A model generated the notes under the pieces. That model was not told the origin of the DNA. It ran no database searches and was given only the letters and a program-made list of their open reading frames with translations. A stretch of 64,000 nucleotides of DNA from CALXXL01 sp034926605. Its GTDB lineage: Bacteria > Verrucomicrobiota > Lentisphaeria > Victivallales > Victivallaceae. Made by a program: the position numbers and the translations under genes. The number at the start of each line of letters is the position of its first letter. Positions within the stretch are counted from its first letter, which is position 1. This document shows, piece after piece, positions 23,497 through 32,609 of the stretch. The stretch is from assembly GCA_034926605.1 (NCBI GenBank), contig JAYFQV010000001.1, positions 1-64,000 of the forward strand, given 5' to 3'.

Positions 23497-23577
23497 AATA
23501 AAACTGCAACTATGAAAAACTCTTTACCAATTAATGAATAAATAGATTTGCCTACCAACATCAGGAGGAAAAACTAC

Positions 23578-24303
23578 ATGACGAATGGAATAGAAAGCTA
23601 TTACAATATTATTAGAATGCCATGGGGAAGAATGTCTTATGATTTGATTTTCAATCAGTTGAATATTGATGACAAATCAAATCTGCATGTGCTTGACTTC
23701 GGCAGTGGCTTTGGCATTTTGGCGAATCATTATGCCCAAAAACATACGGTCACCGCCATTGAGCCTAATGAGGAAATGCGGGCGCTTCGATTTTCAGAAA
23801 ACAACTATACCCAAATTGCCGGCGGCTTTGACGCGCTGAATGAAATTGACGATAAGTTCGACCTTGTCGCCTGCCACAATGTTCTGGAATACACCGAAAA
23901 TCCCGATGAGATATTCGCCGCGCTTGCAAATACGTTGAAAATAGGCGGACGGTTGTCGATAGTGAAACATAATTGCCTGGGACGGGCAATGGCGGCGGCG
24001 GTGTTTGAGGAGAATCCGCAGAAAGCTCTTGACCTGATAATCGAGAACAAGGATGTGGAGCATTTCTTTGGCATGAGAAAGCTGTACACAAATGAATGTG
24101 CCGAAAAACTGGGAAAAAGTAATGGCCTGTCTTTAACACAAATTTATGGAATACGCACATTTTTCGCATTGACCCAAAACAACGATATAAAATTTACAGA
24201 TGAATGGTATGATAAAATGCTTGAACTTGAAATCGTTGCAAGCTGCATGGATGAATATATCAAAGTTGCATTTTTAAATCATCTGATTTTTGAGAAAAAG
24301 TAA
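23578..24303 (+). CDS. SAM-dependent class I methyltransferase
   Basis: A 241-aa methyltransferase. The SAM motif I HVLDFGSGFGILA, the acidic end of strand 2 (VTAIEPNEEM), and the motif IV region FDLVACHNVLEY followed by GGRLSIVKHN are all visible, giving the class I Rossmann order. The best general match is the CmoM/UbiE-like group, but the substrate cannot be deduced. The start at 23578 follows AGGAGGAAAAACTAC. Codon use is strongly AT-biased (AAT, ATT, GAA, AAA), unlike neighbours, which suggests acquisition from a low-GC donor, and a tRNA gene lies 213 bp downstream. Confidence 0.8.
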   Translation: MTNGIESYYNIIRMPWGRMSYDLIFNQLNIDDKSNLHVLDFGSGFGILANHYAQKHTVTAIEPNEEMRALRFSENNYTQIAGGFDALNEIDDKFDLVACHNVLEYTENPDEIFAALANTLKIGGRLSIVKHNCLGRAMAAAVFEENPQKALDLIIENKDVEHFFGMRKLYTNECAEKLGKSNGLSLTQIYGIRTFFALTQNNDIKFTDEWYDKMLELEIVASCMDEYIKVAFLNHLIFEKK

Positions 24304-24516
24304 CCCGTTCCCCAAAATCATAGTTATTGACACGAAAAAAATTCCAAGCATCAAAAAATAGATAGCTTCCTCGGAAAATCGTTAGCCTATGGGACTTTTT
24401 GAGAAATGAAACCCAATATGGCTCAGGGTGCCTCGTATGCCTTCGTATTGCTCAGGCTATTTGTTGCACAAGGTCGAATTACTCTGGAAGACTGGTTCTT
24501 TGGGAAGGGAAAAAAA
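24304..24516. other. Gene-free spacer before tRNA-Asn
   Basis: AT-rich, with no frame having a credible start and no hairpin with a T-tract. Minus-strand T residues (TTTTTTCCC) lie directly after the tRNA CCA end. Confidence 0.4.
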
Positions 24517-24591
24517 TGGCTCCGGCAGCTGGATTCGAACCAGCGACCAAGTGGTTAACAGCCACCTACTCTACCGCTGAGCTATGCCGGA
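24517..24591 (-). tRNA. tRNA-Asn (GTT), CCA encoded
   Basis: Cloverleaf on the minus strand: acceptor TCCGGCA/TGCCGGA, D arm AGCTCAGCGGTAGAGT, anticodon stem GTGG/CCAC around a loop with GTT, T arm CTGGTTCGAATCCAG, discriminator G and an encoded CCA (24517-24519). The 3' end points to the AT-rich methyltransferase region. Confidence 0.95.
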
Positions 24592-24619
24592 ACATCAAAA
24601 CTTGTTTGGTTTGCTCATT

Positions 24620-24647
24620 AAGATAACCGCTATAATGGATTTTGCAA
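24620..24647 (-). promoter_or_regulatory. Promoter of tRNA-Asn
   Basis: Minus strand: -35 TTGCAA (24642-24647), 16-bp spacer, -10 TATCTT (24620-24625). Confidence 0.5.
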
Positions 24648-24691
24648 GCTCAGGCACGAAGTTTTTTTACGGTTTTTTTCCTTTTCGGATT

Positions 24692-24719
24692 TTGAGATTG
24701 TCTGATAGAGTGGTATAAT
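24692..24719 (+). promoter_or_regulatory. Promoter of the tail-specific protease gene
   Basis: -35 TTGAGA (24692-24697), 16-bp spacer, -10 TATAAT (24714-24719), 47 bp before the GTG start. Confidence 0.7.
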
Positions 24720-24766
24720 TATCGCAAACTTTGCGTAGTGTTTTATAGAGAAGATCGGAGAAAATT

Positions 24767-26902
24767 GTGAGAATTGCATATACCATGCGCCTGATGGTGC
24801 TGGCAGTTGTTTTGTCTGCGGTAACCGTGCTTTCGGCGGCGGATGAAATTCCCGAGGGGTCCCGGATAGCGGTGCTTACCAAGCTTACCCCGATGCTGCT
24901 GGCTAACGCCCAGTACCGCCATGCTCCTTATGACGACAACATGTCCAGCCTCACGTTCGACGAGTTTTTCCGGCTGCTCGACCCGAACAAATGCTATTTC
25001 ACCAAGCAGGACATGGAACATTTCGAACCCTACCGCAATCAGCTTGACGACCTGACGGCCAAGGGCGACTCCACCTTCGTGTTCGAAGTCTACGACCTGT
25101 TCAAGCAACGGGTGGCCATGTATACCGCGTTTGCGGAGGAAACACTGAAAAAACCGTTCGACTTCACCGTCAACGAGTCGGTGCAGCTCGACCGCCGCGA
25201 CCTCGACTACTTCGCCAATATGGACGAATTGAAGGAGTTCTGGCGTAAGAAACTCAAGAGCGAAGTGCTCAACAACCGTCTTGCGCGCCGGGCGATGGAA
25301 TACCAGAAGTCGCAGTCCGACACCTCCGACCTATCGGAAGAAGATAAAAAGAAGCTGGAAGAAGCGACGGCGGTGGAAAAAATATGGGCCCGTTCCCCCG
25401 AAGAACAGGTACTGCGGCGGCTGCGCGACATCAACAATGTGCTTGAACAGAACGACAAGATCGATATTCTCGCCATCTTTCTGGCGGCGGTCTCTCACAG
25501 CTACGGCCCGCATACCGACTATTTCGCCCCCACCGCCGAAGAAAACTTCGACATCACCATGAAGCTTTCCCTGTATGGCATCGGCGCCACGCTGACCACC
25601 GACGACGGGCTGGTGAAGGTGGTGGAGGTGGTTCCCGGCAGCCCGGCAGCCCGCGAGGGTTCCCTGCGCACGGGCGACCGCATAATCGCGGTGGCACAGG
25701 AAGGCGAGGAGCCGGTGGATGTGGTGGACATGGCAATAGACCGGGTGGTCAAAATGGTCAGGGGCCCCGAGAACAGCAAAGTAACGCTGACGGTTCTGCC
25801 GGCACGCGAGGGCCGCGGGGGAATGCCGCGGCAGATCACCATTGTCCGCGGGAAAGTGGAACTCAAGGAGTCGGAAGCAAAAGGCGAAGTTCGCGAAATA
25901 TCCACTCCCGGCGGTAAAAAGATCAAGATCGGCATAATCTCGCTCGACAGTTTTTATATGGACTTCGACGCCTACCTCGCCGGCGACAAAAACTTCAAGA
26001 GCTGTACCGGCGACGTCCGGAAAATCCTGGATGATTTCAATGCCAAAAAGGTCGATGCGCTGGTGATGGACATGCGCAACAACGGCGGCGGCAGTCTGCC
26101 GGAAGCTATCACGCTGAGCGGACTGTTCATCTCCGACGGCCCGGTGGTGCAGGTGCGCCCCGCCAGCGGCGACCGTGAAATCGAACGAGACAAAGATTCG
26201 TCAATCAGCTTCACCGGCCCGATGGCGGTGCTCACCAACCGCCTGACAAGCTCATCGGCCGAAATATTTTCCGGTGCCATGAAAGACTATCAGCGCGCCA
26301 TAATAATAGGCGACAGCCGCACCTATGGCAAAGGCACGGTTCTTCAGCAGACCAAGCTGGACCGTGTTCTGAAATCGGTGGACATGGACTTCCCGGCCGG
26401 CTCGATTCGATACGAATGCGCGGTGTTCTATCGGATCAACGGCGACTCCACCCAGCTTCGCGGCATCAAACCGGACGTGGTTTTCCCCACCATCACCGAC
26501 CATATGGAAATCGGCGAGGAGTTCAGCAACAATCACCTGCCATGGGACTCGATAAGTCCGGTCGGATTCAAGCCGTATTATCCTGATTTCGGCGCCACGA
26601 AATCGGCGCTGGTTGCAAAATCCGCCTCCCGCCTGGAGACCGATCCGGTCTACAAAAAATACAGCGAACAGGTGGAATGGGCTGCAAAACGCATGAATGA
26701 AAAGGAGATATCGCTCAACGAGGAAGTACGCTTCAATGATTATCTCCATAATGACGAATTCCGCAAGTTTCTGGACAAGGAACTGGACACCACCGGCATA
26801 AAAGCAAGCGAAGGCAAGGACCTTGAATTGAACGAGGCGATGAACGTTCTTGCGGACTGGCTGGATTTGCCTGAAAAAACCACCCTCGGGGTTGCAAAAT
26901 AA
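24767..26902 (+). CDS. prc: Tail-specific protease Tsp/Prc (S41A)
   Basis: A 711-aa periplasmic serine protease that degrades proteins with apolar C-termini and helps control murein hydrolases and lipoproteins. A signal peptide (MRLMVLAVVLSAVTVLSAADE) is followed by the helical Tsp N-terminal domain with DPNKCYFTKQD. Then come a PDZ domain (about 245-330, YGIGATLTTDDG, GSPAAREGSLRTGDRI), the S41 core with MRNNGGGSLPEAI, the catalytic serine in TSSSAEIF and lysine in TYGKGTV, and the long C-terminal DUF3340-like tail. GTG at 24767 follows CGGAGA; an ATG 18 nt on is a possible alternative. Confidence 0.93.
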   Translation: MRIAYTMRLMVLAVVLSAVTVLSAADEIPEGSRIAVLTKLTPMLLANAQYRHAPYDDNMSSLTFDEFFRLLDPNKCYFTKQDMEHFEPYRNQLDDLTAKGDSTFVFEVYDLFKQRVAMYTAFAEETLKKPFDFTVNESVQLDRRDLDYFANMDELKEFWRKKLKSEVLNNRLARRAMEYQKSQSDTSDLSEEDKKKLEEATAVEKIWARSPEEQVLRRLRDINNVLEQNDKIDILAIFLAAVSHSYGPHTDYFAPTAEENFDITMKLSLYGIGATLTTDDGLVKVVEVVPGSPAAREGSLRTGDRIIAVAQEGEEPVDVVDMAIDRVVKMVRGPENSKVTLTVLPAREGRGGMPRQITIVRGKVELKESEAKGEVREISTPGGKKIKIGIISLDSFYMDFDAYLAGDKNFKSCTGDVRKILDDFNAKKVDALVMDMRNNGGGSLPEAITLSGLFISDGPVVQVRPASGDREIERDKDSSISFTGPMAVLTNRLTSSSAEIFSGAMKDYQRAIIIGDSRTYGKGTVLQQTKLDRVLKSVDMDFPAGSIRYECAVFYRINGDSTQLRGIKPDVVFPTITDHMEIGEEFSNNHLPWDSISPVGFKPYYPDFGATKSALVAKSASRLETDPVYKKYSEQVEWAAKRMNEKEISLNEEVRFNDYLHNDEFRKFLDKELDTTGIKASEGKDLELNEAMNVLADWLDLPEKTTLGVAK

Positions 26903-26918
26903 ACAAACCAACATTATA

Positions 26919-26947
26919 TTGAAGTCGCAAACGCACGGCGAAATATA
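26919..26947 (+). promoter_or_regulatory. Possible promoter of the anti-sigma kinase gene
   Basis: TTGAAG (26919-26924), 17-bp spacer, AATATA (26942-26947). The start point would fall at the ATG (26953), which has no Shine-Dalgarno, so a leaderless mRNA is possible. Confidence 0.4.
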
Positions 26948-26952
26948 AATAT

Positions 26953-27351
26953 ATGATTGAGTTCAAGTTCGGCAATGAAATAAGGGAGCTTTCGGAGCTG
27001 CTCGAAAAAGTTGAGGCCAGTCCGTGGTATCGGCGGATGGAGGCCAAGCAGGGGTATATTTTGAGTCTGGCGCTGGAGGAGATGGTCTCGAACATAATAA
27101 AATACGGCTATGACGACGACGCGCATCATGTCATTCAGGTCAATCTCGAGCCGATGGATGACGGCATACATGTCACCATCATAGACGACGGACATGAGTT
27201 CAACCCGCTGAACGCTTCCGCCGCCGAGGTCAACTGCGATCTCGCCTGCCGGCCGGTGGGCGGAGTGGGCATTTTGCTCACCAAGAAACTCAGCCGAGGG
27301 GTGGAATACCACCGCGAAGGCTGCAAAAATGTGCTGAAAATATTAATTTGA
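26953..27351 (+). CDS. RsbW-like anti-sigma/serine kinase (HATPase_c_2)
   Basis: A 132-aa GHKL ATPase of the RsbW/SpoIIAB type, expected to bind a sigma factor or phosphorylate a STAS antagonist. The N box LALEEMVSNIIKYGY, the G1 box TIIDDGHEFNP and the GGVGILL box with the following KKL are all present. It stands directly before a STAS-domain protein, its usual partner. No PP2C phosphatase or cognate sigma factor is adjacent. It may equally belong to a PVC-type regulatory network without a sigma target. Confidence 0.88.
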   Translation: MIEFKFGNEIRELSELLEKVEASPWYRRMEAKQGYILSLALEEMVSNIIKYGYDDDAHHVIQVNLEPMDDGIHVTIIDDGHEFNPLNASAAEVNCDLACRPVGGVGILLTKKLSRGVEYHREGCKNVLKILI

Positions 27352-27370
27352 AAATATCCGGAGCGTTTTT

Positions 27371-27703
27371 ATGGAAATCGTACTGCAAAACAAAAACAAC
27401 TACCGCTACCTGAGTTTTTCAGGCCGGTTGGACGCATCCACCAGCCAGGAGGCCGACCAGCAGCTGCGGAACCAGCTTGACGACTGCGTCAAGCTGCTGA
27501 TCGACCTTGAAGAACTGACCTACATCAGCAGCGCGGGGCTCAGAGTGCTTCTGATCATCGCCAAGCAGATGAAAAACCACGACGGCGACTTGGTGCTCTG
27601 CAATCTCTCCGACACGGTGCAGGAGGTCTTCGACATCAGCGGATTCTCCGCAATCTTCAAGCTGTGTCCGAGCACGGCCGCCGCGGAAGCGGCGCTGGCT
27701 TAA
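27371..27703 (+). CDS. STAS-domain anti-anti-sigma factor (RsbV/SpoIIAA-like)
   Basis: A 110-aa single STAS domain. Landmarks: SFSGRLDASTSQEAD, then VKLLIDLEELTYISSAGLRVLL, where the first serine of YISSAGL is the usual phosphorylation site, and the closing strand NLSDTVQEVFDISGF. It follows the RsbW-like kinase by 19 bp, as in sigma-factor partner-switching modules. The ribosome binding site CGGAG is moderate. Confidence 0.9.
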   Translation: MEIVLQNKNNYRYLSFSGRLDASTSQEADQQLRNQLDDCVKLLIDLEELTYISSAGLRVLLIIAKQMKNHDGDLVLCNLSDTVQEVFDISGFSAIFKLCPSTAAAEAALA

Positions 27704-27728
27704 CGCCGCCCACCGGGAGTCCGGCAGG

Positions 27729-29618
27729 ATGTGCGGCATTGCCGGTCTGGTAAATTTTTCCGCCCCGGAAGCGGCCGGCCGTCGGCTTGCTTCCATGCGC
27801 ACGGCATTGGGCCATCGCGGCCCGGACGGCGAAGGAGAATGGCTGTGCCCGTCCGCCATGTTGGCTCATACCCGCCTGGCGGTAATCGACGTTTCCGGGG
27901 GGAAACAGCCCATCGCCAACGAGGCCGGAGACGCGGTGCTGGTGTGCAACGGCGAGATATACAATCATCACTCGCTGCGCGGCGAACTTGAGTCGGCCGG
28001 TCATATATTCCGAACAGCGTCCGACAGCGAAGTCATTCTGCACCTTTACGAAGATCACCCGGAAGACTTCCCGAAATACCTCAAAGGCATGTTTGCGTTC
28101 GCGATCTATGACGCGAAAAAACGCGAACTGATCTTGGGATGCGACCGGCTTGGACAAAAGCCGCTTTTCTACGAGCAGCGAGGCGCCGAACTCGCCTTCG
28201 CCAGCGAGCTTGTCGCCTTGCGCGACAATCGCCACGCACTGGATATCAAGGCGGTACACAATTTTTTTGCGCTGCAGTACATCCCGCCGCCCGAGACGGT
28301 GTTTCTGGGGATACGGCGGTTGCTTCCGGCGCATCTGCTGCGCTTCGACCTCGACCGCCGGGAGCTGCGCTGCCGCCGTTACTGGCGAGCCGATTTCTCG
28401 CAAAAAAGCGGCATGACGGCGGACGAGGCGGCGGACGAACTGCGCAGCACCCTGTCGGCGGCGGTGGCGCGCCGCTTGGAATCGGAGGTGCCGCTCGGCG
28501 GATTTCTATCCGGCGGGCTGGACTCGGCGATCATAGCGGCGTTAATGCTTGAAAACACCGACAGACCGGTGGCTTTCAGCTCGGTGGGGTTCGATCGCCC
28601 CGAATACGATGAAACCCGCAATATCGGCATCACCGCCGACTTTCTGCGCCAACGCTACCCCGGGCGGGTTGAAAACCGGATATTCCGGCTGAATTTCGAC
28701 GATTTTTCGCTGCTGGAGAAAGTTGCGGCATTCTATGGCCAGCCGTTCGCCGACGCCTCGATGCTGCCGTGCTACGAACTCAGTCGTCTCACCCGGGAAA
28801 TGGGGCTTACCGTAACGTTGTCGGGAGATGGCGCGGATGAGCTTTTCGGCGGCTATGAGCGCTATGTGGCGCTGGAAATGGTCAGGCGGCTGCGCGGCCT
28901 GGCTCCGGCGGCGCGCCTGTGGCTGCGCTGCGGGCCAGACGGGCGGGAACGCACCCCGGCCGGCCGGTTGCGGCGTTTTTCGGCGGCGCTCGCCGCACCG
29001 GAAGACCGCGCCTACTGGAGTTTGGCGTCGCAGGACCGGCTCGGCAGTCTGCGCGAAGCCATGGGCGACGCACTGCTCTCCGCCGCGCCGTCCGACCCCG
29101 CCGAAATATTGTTGCGCTGCAACCCGCTGCTATCCGCCGGAAGTTTCCCGGAGCGGGCCTCCGAACTCGACCTGCTGACCTATCTGCCGGGAGACGTGCT
29201 GACCAAGGTGGACATCGCCTCCATGCGCAGCGCGCAGGAAGTGCGCAGCCCTTTTCTTGATTTCGATGTGGCCGAACTGGCCTGCCGGATGCCGTGGCGG
29301 TTCAAGCAGTGCGGACGAGGACGCAAGATCGTGTTGCGCAAAGCATTCGCCGATCTGGTGGCACCGGAAGTTCTGGCCGGAAAAAAACGCGGATTCGGCG
29401 TGCCGGTGGCCGACCTGCTTCGCACCGCGTGGCGTGCGAAGGCGGAGGAACGCATCTTGAACGGCGCCATGGTGAAAGAAGGATTCTTCACCCGAACCGG
29501 AATCGACGGGCTCTGGCGGCGTCATCTCTCCGGTCGGGCCGATGAAAGCCGGAATCTGTTTTCGCTGGTGATCTTCGAGTTGTTCCTTGATAATCTGCGT
29601 TCCGGCTGTATATTATAA
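27729..29618 (+). CDS. asnB: Asparagine synthase, glutamine-hydrolysing
   Basis: A 629-aa enzyme that makes asparagine from aspartate, ATP and glutamine. The N-terminal Ntn glutaminase domain begins MCGIAGL with the nucleophilic Cys2, followed by LGHRGPDG and VCNGEIYNH. The synthetase domain has the PP-loop LSGGLDSAI and the SGDGADELFGGY motif. Its length is typical of AsnB. It sits 25 bp after the STAS gene. Some AsnB-like proteins amidate other substrates, such as cell-wall or capsule precursors, so the exact substrate stays open. Confidence 0.9.
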   Translation: MCGIAGLVNFSAPEAAGRRLASMRTALGHRGPDGEGEWLCPSAMLAHTRLAVIDVSGGKQPIANEAGDAVLVCNGEIYNHHSLRGELESAGHIFRTASDSEVILHLYEDHPEDFPKYLKGMFAFAIYDAKKRELILGCDRLGQKPLFYEQRGAELAFASELVALRDNRHALDIKAVHNFFALQYIPPPETVFLGIRRLLPAHLLRFDLDRRELRCRRYWRADFSQKSGMTADEAADELRSTLSAAVARRLESEVPLGGFLSGGLDSAIIAALMLENTDRPVAFSSVGFDRPEYDETRNIGITADFLRQRYPGRVENRIFRLNFDDFSLLEKVAAFYGQPFADASMLPCYELSRLTREMGLTVTLSGDGADELFGGYERYVALEMVRRLRGLAPAARLWLRCGPDGRERTPAGRLRRFSAALAAPEDRAYWSLASQDRLGSLREAMGDALLSAAPSDPAEILLRCNPLLSAGSFPERASELDLLTYLPGDVLTKVDIASMRSAQEVRSPFLDFDVAELACRMPWRFKQCGRGRKIVLRKAFADLVAPEVLAGKKRGFGVPVADLLRTAWRAKAEERILNGAMVKEGFFTRTGIDGLWRRHLSGRADESRNLFSLVIFELFLDNLRSGCIL

Positions 29619-29646
29619 CTACAACAACCGAGGGAGTCTGGCACCG

Positions 29647-30441
29647 ATGCAGTCCGGAATTATTCTTTCCAACGTCAATCTTACCGGAGACTATTACAAA
29701 GTCGTATTTTACGCTCCGGAAATCTGCCCGGCAGCGATGCCCGGCAGCTTCGTTCATGTCAAAATCGCCAACATGGAGGAACATATCCTCCGGCGGCCAT
29801 TCAGCATCTGCAACGCTTCGCCGTCGTCGGGCGAACTTGAAGTCATCTACAAGGTCGTCGGTGCCGGAACCAGGGTGCTGAGCACACTCGTGCCGGGCAC
29901 TCTGTGCGACCTGCTCGGACCGCTGGGCCGCCCGTACACCCTCCCTGCGGATGACGAGTTTCCGGTGGCGGTCGCCGGCGGCTACGGTTCCGCCGCCATG
30001 TACATGCTGACCAAGCACGCCCAACACGGCGGTGCGCTGCTGCTCGGCGCGCGAACCCGGGACGACATCCTTCTAGAGGATGCATATCGCACCGCCGGAT
30101 TCGAGGTCAGAATCGCCACCGACGACGGATCGCTCGGACACAAAGGCCGCGTCACCGAACTTCTGCCGGAGCTCATTGCGGCGCATAAAGGCAAAAAACT
30201 GCGCTTTTACGGTTGCGGCCCCGGGCCGATGCTGATCGCGCTGGCGAAAATCCTGAACGCCTCCGGTTACGACGACTCGGAAGTCAGCATGGATCATCTG
30301 ATGTGCTGCGGCGTGGGCGCCTGCTTCGCCTGCGTGGTAAAACTGCGCGACCCGTCCAACCCGGACGGCTTCCGCTACGCGCGCACCTGTTCGGAAGGCC
30401 CGGTGTTCAAGGCGGCGGACATTTACATGGAGGCCGAATAA
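29647..30441 (+). CDS. pyrK: Dihydroorotate dehydrogenase electron-transfer subunit PyrK
   Basis: A 264-aa FAD/[2Fe-2S] protein that passes electrons from PyrD to NAD. Seen: the FAD-binding RRPFSICNA, a ferredoxin-reductase-like NAD region (AVAGGYGSAAMYML) and the C-terminal cluster cysteines CCGVGACFAC and YARTCSEGP. The start at 29647 removes about 20 upstream residues that overlap asnB and lack a binding site. It is followed by pyrD after 2 bp, the standard class 1B pair. Confidence 0.93.
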   Translation: MQSGIILSNVNLTGDYYKVVFYAPEICPAAMPGSFVHVKIANMEEHILRRPFSICNASPSSGELEVIYKVVGAGTRVLSTLVPGTLCDLLGPLGRPYTLPADDEFPVAVAGGYGSAAMYMLTKHAQHGGALLLGARTRDDILLEDAYRTAGFEVRIATDDGSLGHKGRVTELLPELIAAHKGKKLRFYGCGPGPMLIALAKILNASGYDDSEVSMDHLMCCGVGACFACVVKLRDPSNPDGFRYARTCSEGPVFKAADIYMEAE

Positions 30442-30443
30442 AA

Positions 30444-31361
30444 ATGGCAGACCTTACCACCAAACTCGGCCCCCTGACCCTAAAAAATCCGGTGATGACC
30501 GCTTCCGGCACTTTCGGATACGGCTTCGAATATCATAAGTTCTACGACATAGCCGAACTCGGCGCAGTGGTGGTGAAAGGCATCGCCCCGTTCCCGAACC
30601 ACGGCAACCCCACCCCCCGGGTGGCGGAGACCGCCTCCGGCATGCTGAACGCGATCGGCCTGCAGGGCCCGGGCGTGGATAAGTTTCTACACGGCAAAGA
30701 ATACATGCCGTTTCTGCGCACCACCGGCGCCACCGTGATCGTGAACATTTGGGGCAAGACCATCGATGACTACCGGGAGGTGGCTTCCAGGCTCGACGCC
30801 GAGCGTGACGGCATCGCCGCGCTGGAAATCAACATCTCCTGTCCCAACGTCAAGTCCGGCGGCATTGCATTCGGTACCGACCCGGCGCGGGCCGCCGAAG
30901 TGGTCAAAGCCGTGCGTGCCGCAACCGGACTGCCGCTGATAACCAAGCTCAGCCCCAACGTCACCAGCATTGCCGACTGCGCCCGCGCGGTGGAGGCCGC
31001 CGGAAGCGACATCATAAGTCTGATCAACACCCTGACCGGCATGGCCATCGATGCCGAAAGGGGCTGTTTCAAGCTGGCCAACCGCACCGGCGGACTCAGC
31101 GGCCCCGCCATCAAACCGGTGGCGCTGCGCATGGTTTACGAGGCCGCACGCGCGGTCAAGATCCCGGTGATCGGCATGGGCGGCATCACCACCGGCACCG
31201 ACGCGGTGGAATTTCTGCTGGCCGGAGCTTCGGCGATCGCGGTGGGCACCGCGATATTTGCCGATCCTTACGCACCGTTGAAAGTATTGCGCGGCATAGC
31301 CGACTATCTCGACCGCCATAATATCGCAAAAGTAGCCGACATTGTCGGAACTGTGAAATAG
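30444..31361 (+). CDS. pyrD: Dihydroorotate dehydrogenase, class 1B catalytic subunit
   Basis: A 305-aa FMN enzyme of pyrimidine synthesis oxidising dihydroorotate to orotate. Motifs: VMTASGTFGYG, the catalytic cysteine in NISCPNVKSGG, LINTLTGMAID, the FMN phosphate site GMGGI, and AVGTAIFADP. The Cys base and PyrK partner mark the NAD-dependent class 1B form, common in anaerobes and fermenters. The ATG lies 2 bp after the pyrK stop, so translation is probably coupled. Confidence 0.95.
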   Translation: MADLTTKLGPLTLKNPVMTASGTFGYGFEYHKFYDIAELGAVVVKGIAPFPNHGNPTPRVAETASGMLNAIGLQGPGVDKFLHGKEYMPFLRTTGATVIVNIWGKTIDDYREVASRLDAERDGIAALEINISCPNVKSGGIAFGTDPARAAEVVKAVRAATGLPLITKLSPNVTSIADCARAVEAAGSDIISLINTLTGMAIDAERGCFKLANRTGGLSGPAIKPVALRMVYEAARAVKIPVIGMGGITTGTDAVEFLLAGASAIAVGTAIFADPYAPLKVLRGIADYLDRHNIAKVADIVGTVK

Positions 31362-31373
31362 GAGGATTTTCTC

Positions 31374-32609
31374 ATGGACTTCAGAGCATTCAAAGGAGTC
31401 CTGCCGGCCGCGGAGCGCGCCGAGCAGGTTGCGGCGGTTCCGTATGATGTGGTGAACACCGCCGAAGCCGCGGCGCTGGCCGCCGGCAACCCGTTCAGTT
31501 TTCTGCACGTCTCGCGCCCGGAGATCGACCTCGAACCGGGGATCGACCTGCACGACGACAAGGTTTACGAGCAGGCCAGAATTGCGCTGGAACGGCTTAC
31601 CGCCGCCGTCCCGCTGATTCAGGACGGAAAACCTGCCTACTACATCTACCGCCTCCAGATGGGTAATCATGTGCAGACCGGCGTTTTCGGCGCCGCCAGC
31701 GCCGAGGAATACCGCAACAATATCATCAAGAAACATGAGAAGACCCGCAAGGACAAGGAGGACGACCGCACCCGCCATGTGATGACGCTGCGCTCCCATA
31801 CCGGTCCGGCTTTCTTCACCTATCGCGACGTTCCGGCAATCGACGAAGCGGTGGCCGAAGCCATGACCGCGACGCCGTATTGCGACTTCACCAGTCCCGA
31901 CGGTATCCGCCACACCCTTTACCGCACCCCGCCGAAAACGACCGCGGAACTTGCCAGGCTGTTCAAGTCGGTACCGGTGATGTATATCGCCGACGGCCAT
32001 CACCGCAGCGCCGCCGCCGCCCGCACCATGATGGAGTGTGCCCCGCACAACCCGAACCACACCGGCGAAGAAGATTACAACTTCTTCCTGGCCGCCACCT
32101 TCCCGGCCTCGCAACTGCGGATACTGCCTTACAACCGCGCAGTTAAAACCCTCAACGGCTGCACTCCCCGCGGCTTCATCGACAAACTTGCCGAGAAGTT
32201 CGACATCGAAGAGCGCAGCGAGCGCGCCGAACCGTCAAAACCCGGCCAGTTCGGCATGTATCTCGGCGGCGGATGGTATATGCTGACGCCTAAATTCGAT
32301 ACATCCTGCCTCGGCGTGATCGGTTCGCTCGACGTTTCGATCCTTCAGGACAACGTGCTGGCTCCGTTGCTGGGCATCGCCGACCCGCGCACCAGCGCCG
32401 ACATTGATTTCGTCGGCGGCATCCGCGGCCTTGGCGAACTTGAAAAACTGGTCAATTCCGGCAGCCACAAGGTGGCGTTCGCGATGTTCCCGACCACGCT
32501 CGACCAGCTCATGGCCATCGCCGACGCCGGCGAGATCATGCCGCCCAAGTCGACCTGGTTCGAACCGAAACTGCGTGACGGAATGGTTTGCCACAACTTC
32601 TTAAAATGA
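31374..32609 (+). CDS. DUF1015 family protein
   Basis: A 411-aa DUF1015 protein. The family signature is clear: FKGVLPA, VAAVPYDVVN, a long middle with HEKTRKDKEDDRTRHV, and MYIADGHHRSAAA. The family is related to ParB/sulfiredoxin-fold proteins, one of which (SerK) is an ADP-dependent serine kinase; whether this bacterial group is a kinase is not established. Genes of this family often neighbour phosphoglycerate dehydrogenase, which is not the case here. The ribosome binding site GGAGGA is strong. It overlaps the next gene by 4 bp. Confidence 0.88.
   Translation: MDFRAFKGVLPAAERAEQVAAVPYDVVNTAEAAALAAGNPFSFLHVSRPEIDLEPGIDLHDDKVYEQARIALERLTAAVPLIQDGKPAYYIYRLQMGNHVQTGVFGAASAEEYRNNIIKKHEKTRKDKEDDRTRHVMTLRSHTGPAFFTYRDVPAIDEAVAEAMTATPYCDFTSPDGIRHTLYRTPPKTTAELARLFKSVPVMYIADGHHRSAAAARTMMECAPHNPNHTGEEDYNFFLAATFPASQLRILPYNRAVKTLNGCTPRGFIDKLAEKFDIEERSERAEPSKPGQFGMYLGGGWYMLTPKFDTSCLGVIGSLDVSILQDNVLAPLLGIADPRTSADIDFVGGIRGLGELEKLVNSGSHKVAFAMFPTTLDQLMAIADAGEIMPPKSTWFEPKLRDGMVCHNFLK

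Noticed and set aside
24399..24626. 75-codon open frame across the tRNA-Asn gene
   Set aside because: It reads straight through the tRNA on the opposite strand, so it is not a gene.
30687..32114. 475-codon open frame opposite pyrD and the DUF1015 gene
   Set aside because: Glycine/histidine/arginine-rich shadow of two certain genes.
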